Position numbers and translations under genes: made by a program. From contig OZ022261.1 in assembly GCA_963978905.1 (NCBI GenBank), forward strand, positions 1,117,992 through 1,181,991: a stretch of 64,000 nucleotides of DNA. The letters are read 5' to 3'. This DNA is from Trichostrongylus colubriformis (taxonomy: Eukaryota; Nematoda; Chromadorea; Rhabditida; Trichostrongylidae). Below, piece after piece: positions 23,001-30,015 of the stretch; positions within the stretch are counted from its first letter, which is position 1; each line of letters starts with the position of its first letter. The notes beneath the pieces are model-generated. The model did no database searches, had not been told where the DNA came from, and was given only the letters and a program-made list of their open reading frames with translations.

Positions 23001-23410
23001 GATGTAAGCCAATATTAGCGGGTTTGTGTCAGAGGCCGGTAAAGGAATGAACTATAACAGTGGGTGTGTGCGACCACAATAGTACATGCAGGCATACGTG
23101 GAAACGCACTTCAAGAATGCAACGTATCATCTTTCAGGCATCGAGTAATGCAGTGAGAGAGCTGCACCGTTACTTTGAAGGTGAGGGAGTCGTCGATGTG
23201 GAACATCGGATTGGTAGTCTTCTCCTTCTTCTTCCCGCCTTCGCTGTAGGTTCTAGTGACAAGTTGATTTTACGTTTTGGATATACATATGTGTATCCTT
23301 TATTTCAGAAGCATGTACATTACCTATATGAACTAGTGAAACTTGTTCCCTCATTCGGCAAGATGAATGAATGTGATTCATTTATGGATGTCCTTCTAAA
23401 TGGCCCGTGA
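10852..23410 (+). CDS. Nematode nuclear hormone receptor (whole gene, nine exons proposed)
   Basis: Ligand-regulated transcription factor with an N-terminal two-zinc-finger DNA-binding domain and a C-terminal ligand-binding domain; expected to act in the nucleus. Proposed coding exons: 10852-11014, 11552-11617, 13268-about 13373, 15470-15577, 16371-16700, 18793-18968, 19694-19853, 23138-23245, 23309-23410, giving about 440 residues, normal for nematode NHRs. With these joins the finger cysteines fall in the canonical spacing C-x2-C-x13-C-x2-C-x15-C-x5-C-x9-C-x2-C. All junction phases agree except the 3' end of exon 3, whose donor I could not fix. The P-box reads CRGCNAFF. The ligand-binding domain shows the family helices, ending in a leucine-rich helix ([10 protein letters not shown]). 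Several introns hold dead transposons. It resembles the nematode-expanded supplementary NHRs; I cannot name the orthologue. The start is the ATG giving a short leader before the first Cys. Confidence 0.93.
11552..11617 (+). CDS. NHR exon 2: end of DNA-binding domain
   Basis: Follows the acceptor AATTTTGCAG and enters in phase 1. Encodes [20 protein letters not shown], the last two zinc ligands and the C-terminal extension with the family GM motif. Donor GTTCGT, leaving phase 1. Confidence 0.93.
11618..13267 (+). other. NHR intron 2
   Basis: Intron of about 1.65 kb. A plausible-looking frame at 11760-11953 follows a good acceptor (CTTCTGCAG) and would also be in phase, but it lacks the hinge motif found at 13268 and has no suitable phase-0 donor, so I treat it as intronic. 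An imperfect inverted repeat lies at 12076-12212. Confidence 0.7.
12076..12212. repeat. Imperfect inverted repeat
   Basis: GCATACTTTGCG...GCAAGGCGTGGCC on the left pairs with GCCACGCCCTGCCGGCGCAAAGTATG-type sequence on the right (about 12186-12212). Arms are about 30 bp, with a few-base indel and a ~77-bp loop. Nearby blocks (GGCGCCGTT..., GCGATTACA) recur around 10412-10460, so this is part of a dispersed GC-rich repeat family. Confidence 0.5.
13268..13373 (+). CDS. NHR exon 3: start of hinge (3' end uncertain)
   Basis: The acceptor CTTTTTTAAG and the phase-1 join create [17 protein letters not shown] directly after GMDK. The AVQ.KRD motif at this place is characteristic of nematode NHR hinges, which is why I prefer this exon to the frame at 11760. 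The hydrophilic tail continues to about GADAK (13365). No strong phase-0 donor is visible before the frame turns hydrophobic, so the end given is approximate and a further small exon may be missing. Confidence 0.75.
14012..15326. mobile_element. Fold-back element 1 in NHR intron 3
   Basis: About 107-bp inverted arms (14012-14118 and 15218-15326) match at more than 90 percent: both read CTTTAGTTCCAATAGTGTAC from the outer end and share CGGTAGTATAATTACAAG and GGTCACTTCGCACCTCACCT. The 1.1-kb centre has two minus-strand frames (14251-14454, 14646-14963) that I do not recognise and an 11-G run. No transposase was identified, so it is a non-autonomous fold-back or large MITE. It ends 143 bp before NHR exon 4. 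Confidence 0.8.
14728..14738 (+). repeat. Homopolymer G run, 11 bases
   Basis: Eleven consecutive G inside fold-back element 1. Confidence 0.9.
15470..15577 (+). CDS. NHR exon 4: Ser/Thr-rich hinge
   Basis: Thirty-six codons, phase 0 at both ends. Acceptor CTACATTTAAG, donor GAG|GTTAGT. The peptide ([15 protein letters not shown], then a Ser/Thr/Asn-rich run ending NVVE) is typical of a disordered NHR hinge but has no domain of its own. Support comes from splice sites and phase only. Confidence 0.65.
16371..16700 (+). CDS. NHR exon 5: start of ligand-binding domain
   Basis: One hundred and ten codons after the strong acceptor CTTTTTCAG; ends at AAG|GTACCT in phase 0. Contains the basic YEDQKKRRR segment that opens many nematode NHR ligand domains and the helix [17 protein letters not shown], matching the conserved W-A-x-x-L-P-x-F core of the family. 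Confidence 0.92.
16701..18792 (+). other. NHR intron 5
   Basis: Intron of 2.1 kb. The first ~500 bp contain a degenerate tandem repeat (listed separately). A minus-strand frame at 18531-18734 is unrecognised. Nothing else is identifiable. Confidence 0.7.
16860..17230. repeat. Degenerate ~105-bp tandem repeat
   Basis: The landmark (A/G)TCGATGG recurs with CGATGG at 16876, 16982, 17084 and 17193, spacings of 106, 102 and 109 bp. It is preceded each time by a related block (TGTACAAAACTAGTAGT, TGTGCAAAAATCTATAA, TACGCCAAAACCGATAA). Units are strongly diverged; further decayed units may extend to about 17480. Confidence 0.65.
18793..18968 (+). CDS. NHR exon 6: middle of ligand-binding domain
   Basis: Acceptor TTTCGTCAG, phase 0; encodes [20 protein letters not shown] and a following segment with [10 protein letters not shown], the region after the W-A-x-x-L-P-x-F helix in this family. 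Donor AAT|GTATGT is strong and leaves phase 2. Confidence 0.9.
19694..19853 (+). CDS. NHR exon 7: ligand-binding domain helices
   Basis: Acceptor GTGTTTAG. The first G completes a Met codon. Encodes [19 protein letters not shown] and [19 protein letters not shown], matching the conserved family pattern of a PM motif, a glutamate-containing helix and a P..GL...G stretch. Donor GCT|GTGAGT, phase 0. Confidence 0.92.
20660..21220 (+). pseudogene. Tc1-like transposase remnant
   Basis: Translated across all three plus frames, pieces of a Tc1-type DDE transposase appear in the correct order: [13 protein letters not shown] (family DEKKF...DG), then GNVMVW (family G..VMVWG), then [16 protein letters not shown] (family QDNAP.H.SRS...W), then a degraded ENLGGEM where the family has ENLWG. 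Stop codons and frameshifts separate the pieces, and the catalytic QDNA aspartate context is altered (VDGP). N-terminal DNA-binding region and terminal inverted repeats were not identified. Clearly inactive, oriented with the host gene. Confidence 0.75.
21545..22930 (-). pseudogene. Penelope-like retroelement remnant (RT and GIY-YIG)
   Basis: On the minus strand, reading from high to low coordinates: [16 protein letters not shown] (about 22800-22745), the RT block with [13 protein letters not shown] (about 22704-22680), the catalytic Y-x-D-D block; a YRK-type segment near 22520; and [10 protein letters not shown]...CIGETGRR (about 22075-22010), the GIY-YIG endonuclease signature with its Cys pair. 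The order RT then GIY-YIG, plus a CGTTTCGACCAGGTTGTCTT block (about 21585) after it, matches Penelope-like elements. Stops and frameshifts interrupt the frame. The 5' limit is uncertain. Confidence 0.85.
23138..23245 (+). CDS. NHR exon 8: dimerisation-side helix
   Basis: Acceptor ATCTTTCAG; phase 0 at both ends. Encodes [17 protein letters not shown] and [14 protein letters not shown], the R.G.LLLLLP helix diagnostic of the nuclear receptor ligand domain. Donor GCT|GTAGGT. Confidence 0.94.
23309..23410 (+). CDS. NHR exon 9: C-terminus and stop
   Basis: Follows a 63-bp intron and the acceptor TTTATTTCAG. Encodes a final 33 residues with a [12 protein letters not shown] helix and a C-terminal CDSFMDVLL segment where the activation helix lies in the family. 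The frame ends at TGA (23408-23410). Confidence 0.92.
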   Translation, partial: KHVHYLYELVKLVPSFGKMNECDSFMDVLLNGP

Positions 23411-23467
23411 CCATATGAAAATGTGGTCAATGTTGTACATTTCCGTTGTTTCTGTTACTTTTCGTTG

Positions 23468-23473
23468 AATAAA
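23468..23473 (+). terminator. Polyadenylation signal AATAAA
   Basis: AATAAA lies 58 bases past the receptor stop codon, a normal nematode 3' UTR length. Confidence 0.7.
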
Positions 23474-24509
23474 ACACTTTTGCAAGGAAAACAATAGGAA
23501 ATCAATAACTGTGTGCGTAAAACAAAATATCGACCTAGAAATTTTGTCTACCGCGAGCTTAGTGGAGGCTGGACTTGAAACAGAATCCGCCATTTGACTC
23601 CGAATGTGTGTCATTACTCCAAAGGCTCGAGTAGATCCTCCGTCAACACTGGTGAACCTTCCATGAAAATCGTGTTGAGTTTCATTACACATAATGACAT
23701 GGTTCAATGTCACAAAAATATGTACAATTAGGGCAGTCTATCCCACGATAGACGAGGATCAAAGAGAGTGGTATCGAACCATTTATAGAAGGTAGAGAAC
23801 TTTTGTAGATTCCGTACAAAAAGTCGGAGGATCACAGATACTACTCCAAAGACAAAACAGAGGAAAAAATCTGAGGGTAGCAATAGAATGGATTGAGCAT
23901 GAATCGTGGGTACACATTGACTCACCCGAATTGTAGGAACAACGACGAACTCGAGCCCTACCCACTGAACATGTTGCGTGTAGCTCCAGCTAATACTAGT
24001 TATGACCCCGCAGAAATGTATGATGATGATTTATGTCAGAATATAGAAACTGCTAAGGAAGGCGTGATTCATTTATGAATTCCCATTAGTTTTGTACTCC
24101 TCCTGGCTCATGTCAGTAGATATCAGAACCGTTCCAAATCCCTTAGCGCTCGAATGAAAAAAGGAAGTTTTCGGATGACCTTGTAGGTTGCGGTAATGAA
24201 TCAACACTCATGCAACAACAAAATCATGCAACTTTCATAAACCTGTACAGCGAACAAATAACATCTTCTACAATAATTATAATTTCTCAGAATTTTCTAG
24301 CGCGTGGTGGCGCTGATTGAGAGGGCTCAGATTCTTCATAACGAGTTCTCGTTCAGCGTGTGCCAGTAGGAGGTCGCTCATCACATGGATCAACATTTCG
24401 CATAAAATCTAAATCAGAATCCGTAACATCATGAGTGAATAAGCAATTATTAACACATCGATGACCAAGTTTTCCAAGTTGCTACCGGTCCATCCTTGGT
24501 TGATTAGTC
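23474..24509. other. Intergenic DNA
   Basis: Unassigned. A 60-codon plus frame at 23893-24078 and a hydrophobic minus frame at 23728-23925 overlap each other; neither is recognisable and no adjoining exon is apparent. Confidence 0.5.
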
Positions 24510-24511
24510 TA

Positions 24512-25410
24512 TTAGGTTGTAAGGAAAGTTTTGGCCGGTTTTTGAAATTTCAACTTCGAGAGATCATAACTCGGCTCAGAGTGCATCTTTTCTCACAGAG
24601 TGAGCACCATTAGATTCGCCACACTCTTGGCAACACTATGCATACCTACACATCTCAATTTGATAAAGGGCTGATAATTTATATTGCGCGAAATGAAAAA
24701 AAGTCGACTTCAAATCGCCACTCTTTCTGAACACACTGCTACTGAAGGAGCTGGCCAGATGTTTCGGGAAGTGGGGCATAGTTAGCGCTAGATCTGATGA
24801 ACATGATAGACGAGTAAGGGCCTCACCCTGCAACTGCTTCAATTAGTGGAAGAGGATTTGTGAAAAATGCGCTTGCGCATGACTGCCGTGGGGGGTCCCG
24901 CGGCACCCATTTTTTTGGATTTTTCCAAATCAAGGCCACTTGAGGTGGTCGGCTAAGGTTGCTTGTTGAGGGCCAATACTTGTTGATATCCCCTGCAAAT
25001 ATGGACGCTCATCGCCTTCTGCCGTTTTAGTTAAAGCGATTTGATCAATTGAAAATTCGAGCAGCTCGTCCTCATTTCTGCACTTCTGAAACCGGAGACA
25101 ATGTGTTCCATCCAGTGATACACCCCCTCCTCTTGCAGTATTCACATTTGTGGTCACCTTCGCTGGGACTCGGCTAAACAAGAACTCTTGAAGTGAAGTC
25201 ATCTTAAAAGTGCCATTTTCGCAGCACTTTAAAACTTCCCTAATAAATTGAAAACCTTGTGGCATTCCAAATAAAACATATATTCTGAAAGTGCAACTTT
25301 TTCTCTATCTAACGAGCACAATATGTCAGCTGATTCATGTTGACGCGCTCTGATATTTAAATTTATCTTGTGATTGCGAAAAAACGGCCAGAACTTTCCT
25401 TACAACCTAA
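24512..25410. mobile_element. Mariner-type non-autonomous element
   Basis: Terminal inverted repeats of 32 bp, 30 identical, begin TTAGGTTGTAAGGAAAGTT on both strands (24512-24543 and 25379-25410). The element is flanked by TA on each side (24510-24511, 25411-25412), the target duplication of the Tc1/mariner superfamily, and the TTAGGTTG start is mariner-like. At 899 bp it is shorter than a full mariner. The longest internal frame (24930-25265, minus, 111 codons) does not resemble mariner transposase, so the interior is either decayed or captured sequence. Confidence 0.85.
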
Positions 25411-25640
25411 TAGTTACCCGTCAGACATGTTATATGGTGTGCTACTCTTACTGCTATTCACTTGCTGCCATCGGAGTGGGATGTCGTCAATTCATACGGC
25501 TCCGTCGCGCGGCAGTAGCAGTGGCATCATCCCACTACATATGTACTGATCGAAGTGTGACTGTCGGTGTGTAGACTAACAAGTGAGGAGACACATGGAC
25601 TAACAAGGGGAGGTCAATAGGTCGGTAGGGCCAGGGCGAG

Positions 25641-26190
25641 GGTCTGCAGTCAGGATTAACCTTTCTCACCTCCTACCTCGCACCTCCCTGATTACATGCA
25701 CTTCCTCGAGTGCACGGCTTGACCTCCCTAATTGCCTTCGCTCACGACAAGATTTACAGCGCAAAGAGCAGAAAGCGCGATGTTAAGTTGGGACAAATAG
25801 AGGCTTGTAGAAATAATTGAAATTAGTAAAAATGCATGAACGAGAAGGAAACAGGATAAAACTGGGGAAAAGAGAACATTGAGTCTAAAATGAAAAAGAA
25901 CTAACTGAATGTGACTTTGGCCACTTTTTAGAAATTTCAAACCCACTGTTCTCTTTTTCACAATTTTGCCCTGTCTCTCTTTCTATTATGAATTCTAATT
26001 TTTACTAATTTAAATTATTTCTGCAAATCTCTCTTTGCCCCAGCTTAACATCACGCTTTCTGCTCTTCGCGCTGTAAATCTTGTCGTGAGCAGTTAGGTA
26101 GGTCAAGTGTAGACGCATTCGAGGAGGTGCCAAGTAATTAGGTAAGGTACGCGGTAGGAGGTGTGAAAGAGCAATTCTGACTAAAGACCC
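25641..26190. mobile_element. Fold-back element 2
   Basis: Two arms of about 193 bp (25641-25833 and 25998-26190) are inverted copies: both contain CTCACGACAAGATTTACAGC, AAGAGCAGAAAGCG and AAATTAGTAAAAAT, around a 164-bp centre. The outer ends read GGTCT(TTA/GCA)GTCAG, and the arms share CACCTCCTACC(T/G)CG with fold-back element 1, so the two belong to one family. No coding region. Confidence 0.8.
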
Positions 26191-26219
26191 ACACCCGCCT
26201 GGCTATTTTCGAGGACGCC

Positions 26220-26619
26220 CAAGTGTTCCGGCTTGTTCCAGGAGTTCAGGTCACCAGTGTTGCGGGGCGGGCAGTCCAATATATTAGAAATGACAAAATT
26301 AACATTCTCGTGAAACTTAAACTTCATATTATGTACTGTCACAACAGTAACCAGCTTCCACCTCTTTTATGGATCGTTTCTGCTTTGAGCTGGAAATTGT
26401 ATTTATTGGAAGATGTCACAACATAACTATTTTAGTTACAAATATCCAACTTTTTCAAAATTTTACCTTCACAAATATATCTTTGCACTCTGGCTTTTGT
26501 CTTTGACATAAGTAGACCAGCCAGGTAGCCAAGATCATGAAATCGGTAGTGAATCAATCGTCTCGTGAAACAAAGCCAATCATGGGAGACGTGACCCAAC
26601 ACTAATCACCGAACACTTG
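26220..26619. mobile_element. MITE-like element, copy 3 (best preserved)
   Basis: Exactly 400 bp, from CAAGTGTTCCGG to CCGAACACTTG, with inverted ends near-identical over 11 bases. The interior aligns with copies 1 and 2 along its length (GTCACCAGTGTTGCG, CCAGCTTCCACC, GAAATTGTATTTA, TTGACATAAGTAGACCAG). It lies 30 bp beyond fold-back element 2. Confidence 0.75.
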
Positions 26620-27559
26620 TTACACATTCCATTCTCTATACATGTGCACATTTCTGCACGCCCCTTCAGACGTTGTGAAGTCCGCCTTCCAAATTTGCGG
26701 AAAGACTTTGCGAACGAAGTTATGAAGCTTGTTTTGAATGAGCGAAACTATTACATAGAGCCAGGTTCTTTTCGCGCATAGCCTACGTTGTTTTCATTAT
26801 TAGTAAGTCGAAATCCCTCTGAAGATATGTTTTTAGCCTAGCTGAAATTTTGTTCAGAATTAGTAAGGATTCATTGGTAAGGTGGCCATAGAGTAAGAAA
26901 TGTTCATTTCCACTTTTACCATTTTCATCACGCATGAAACCAGCAAGCTCAAAAGCAAGCGTTTTCTTGGCAAGGGTCAACAATTTCCTCCACTTGTTGA
27001 ATGTGTTGCCATTCATTTACACACGGATTCTTGAAAATTTTTGACAAAGTCTCGATTAGATTAAAAATTTGTATCAAGGTGTAATTCGATCCCCTTGACA
27101 TGGAAGCAACACTAGCTCTGCGCGAAAACGCCTAGTTTGTTGCGCTAGGGGTGCCTGCACTGACTGAGTATTATAAAGTATTAATCATTCAAGAAAACTT
27201 TCATGACCTCGTTCGCAGTGACGGTTTGCAAATTTGGAGAGCAGATTCGAGTTCACCGTTTCAACATACATACGACGATGTGCAGCTCATTGTGAATGGC
27301 CAGGCTGACCTATTAACCTTCCCTCGTAAGCTGTGCACCTACGGTGAGGGGGCGTACGCTGAAACGCTAAAAATTCTCCCTCTTAATTCACTTGGGAAAA
27401 GGTGAAGATTTTGGAATGGTTCAGGTCAACAATGGGTTTCTGGAACATCTCAAATGGACCCGTCTAGGCGAAAAGCGCTACAGAAGCTGAGCTGAACATA
27501 CCTACGATAGGTGGGAGCCGCCCACAATGGGCATAGAAAGCAACTAATAAGCCTCTGAA
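26620..27559. other. Boundary DNA before the satellite array
   Basis: No recognised gene. A minus frame (26783-27016, 78 codons) and a plus frame (27151-27405, 85 codons) have ordinary compositions but no identifiable domain. Confidence 0.5.
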
Positions 27560-27940
27560 TGGCTTAATAATTATCATGAAGCGATCATCCGGTATTGATC
27601 TCTGCCCCACCGCAGGGCACCCGTGCAGCCTTTTCGAGACACCAAGGTGGCCTTTTCATGAACAGCTAATTTTTCTAGCAGCACCATAATTTCAGAGGCA
27701 AACCAGACAATTTTGTATTAAAGTATAGCATGTGTTCACCACAAAAAATTGATAATATTCCTTAAAAGAGTTATCTTGACAATGAAATTTCAAGCAGTTC
27801 TCAAATGCCTGAGGGATTTTACTGGTAATGTCCACCAGGGGCGGAGTTTTCAGGTGGGTGTGCCTCTCCATGAAGTGTACTCACCTTTATCGATGTCACT
27901 AGTACAGATTCCTTTCAATTTCCACAGGGATACCTTTTAA

Positions 27941-27966
27941 ATCGCTTGATAATTATCATCAAGCGA
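27941..27966. repeat. Hairpin at the monomer junction (first well-formed example)
   Basis: Perfect 9-base arms TCGCTTGAT and ATCAAGCGA around a 7-base AT-rich loop. It recurs once per monomer throughout the array. Variants of one arm (TCGTTTGAT, TCGCCTGAT) occur mostly before short or hybrid monomers, so pairing is not strictly preserved. Confidence 0.85.
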
Positions 27967-30015
27967 TCACCTGTTATTGATCTCTGCCCCACCGTAGGGC
28001 ACCGGTGCAGCCTTTCCGAGACACCAGGGTGGCCTTTTCTTAAACAACCAATTTTTTTATTGATACTGTAATTTCAAAGACAAATCAAACAATTTTGTAT
28101 TAAAGTATAGCATGTGTTCACCACAAAAAATTGATAATATTTCTTGAAAGAGTTGTCTTGACATTGAAATATTTTGCAGTTCTCAAATGCCTGAGGGCTT
28201 TTACTGGTAATGTCCACCAGGGGCGGAGTTTTCAGGTGGGTGTGCCTCTCCATGAAGTGTACTCACCTTTATCGATGTCACTAGTACAGATTCCTTTCAA
28301 TTTCCACAGGGATACCTTTTAAATCGCTTGATAATTATCATCAAGCGATCACCTGTTATTGATCTCTGCCCCACCGTAGGGCACTGGTGCAGCCTTTCCG
28401 AGACACCAGGGTGGCCTTCTCTTGAACAACCAATTTTTTTATTGATACTGTAATTTCAAAGACAAATCAAACAGTTTTGTATTAAAGTATGGCATGTGTT
28501 CACCACAAAAAATTGATAATATTCCTTAAAATAGTTGTCTTGACATTGAAATTTTTAGCAGTTCTCAAATGCCTGAGGGCTTTTACTGGTAATGTCCACC
28601 AGGGGCGGAGTTTTCAGGTGGGTGTGCCTCTCCATGAAGTGTACTCACCTTTATCGATGTCACTAGTACAGATTCCTCTCGATTTCCACAGGGATACCTT
28701 TTAAATCGCTTGATAATTATCATCAAGCGATCACCTGTTATTGATCTCTGCCCCACCGTAGGGCACCGGTGCAGCCTTTCCGAGACACCAGGGTGGCCTT
28801 TTCTTAAACAACCAATTTTTTTATTGATACTGTAATTTCAAAGACAAATCAAACAATTTTGTATTAAAGTATAGCATGTGTTCACCACAAAAAATTGATA
28901 ATATTTCTTGAAAGAGTTGTCTTGACATTGAAATATTTTGCAGTTCTCAAATGCCTGAGGGCTTTTACTGGTAATGTCCACCAGGGGCGGAGTTTTCAGG
29001 TGGGTGTGCCTCTCCATGAAGTGTACTCACCTTTATCGATGTCACTAGTACAGATTCCTTTCAATTTCCACAGGGATACCTTTTAAATCGCTTGATAATT
29101 ATCATCAAGCGATCACCTGTTATTGATCTCTGCCCCACCGTAGGGCACTGGTGCAGCCTTTCCGAGACACCAGGGTGGCCTTCTCTTGAACAACCAATTT
29201 TTTTATTGATACTGTAATTTCAAAGACAAATCAAACAGTTTTGTATTAAAGTATGGCATGTGTTCACCACAAAAAATTGATAATATTCCTTAAAATAGTT
29301 GTCTTGACATTGAAATTTTTAGCAGTTCTCAAATGCCTGAGGGCTTTTACTGGTAATGTCCACCAGGGGCGGAGTTTTTAGGTGGGTGTGCCTCTCCATG
29401 AAGTGTACTCACCTTTATCGATGTCACTAGTACAGATTCCTCTCGATTTCCACAGGGATACCTTTTAAATCGCTTGATAATTATCATCAAGCGATCACCT
29501 GTTATTGATCTCTGCCCCACCGCAGGGCACAGTTCAACCCTTTAAGGGCCCCCAATTTTTTTATTGATACTGTAATTTCAAAGACAAATCAAACAATTTT
29601 GTATTAAAGTATAGCATGTGTTCACCACAAAAATTGATAATATTCCTTAAAAGAGTTGTCTTGACATTGAAATTTTTAGCAGTTCTCAAATGCCTGAGGG
29701 CTTTTACTGGTAATGTCCACCAGGGGCGGAGTTTTCTGGTGGGCGTGCCTCTCCATGAAGTGCACTCCCCTTTATCGATGTCACTAGTACAGATTCCTCT
29801 CGATTTCCACAGGGATACCTTTTAAATCGCTTGATAATTATCATCAAGCGATCACCTGTTATTGATCTCTGCCCCACCGTAGGGCACCGGTGCAGCCTTT
29901 CCGAGACACCAGGGTGGCCTTTTCTTGAGCAACCAATTTTTTTATTGATACTGTAATTTCAAAGACAAATCAAACAATTTTGTATTAAAGTATAGCATGT
30001 GTTCACCACAAAAAA

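Larger units (their letters stand above)
19854..23137 (+). other. NHR intron 7, transposon-filled
   Basis: Intron of 3.3 kb holding a decayed Tc1-like transposase (plus strand) and a decayed Penelope-like element (minus strand), both listed separately. Reading through the exon 7 donor gives a 50-codon extension ending near 19994, so a retained-intron form would be truncated. Confidence 0.75.

Noticed and set aside
23396..23713. 105-codon minus frame overlapping the receptor 3' end
   Set aside because: No recognised domain; overlaps the confirmed last exon and its polyadenylation signal on the opposite strand.
23893..24078. Plus frame of about 60 codons downstream of the receptor
   Set aside because: Composition is coding-like, but it overlaps a minus frame, matches no family I know and has no visible partner exons.
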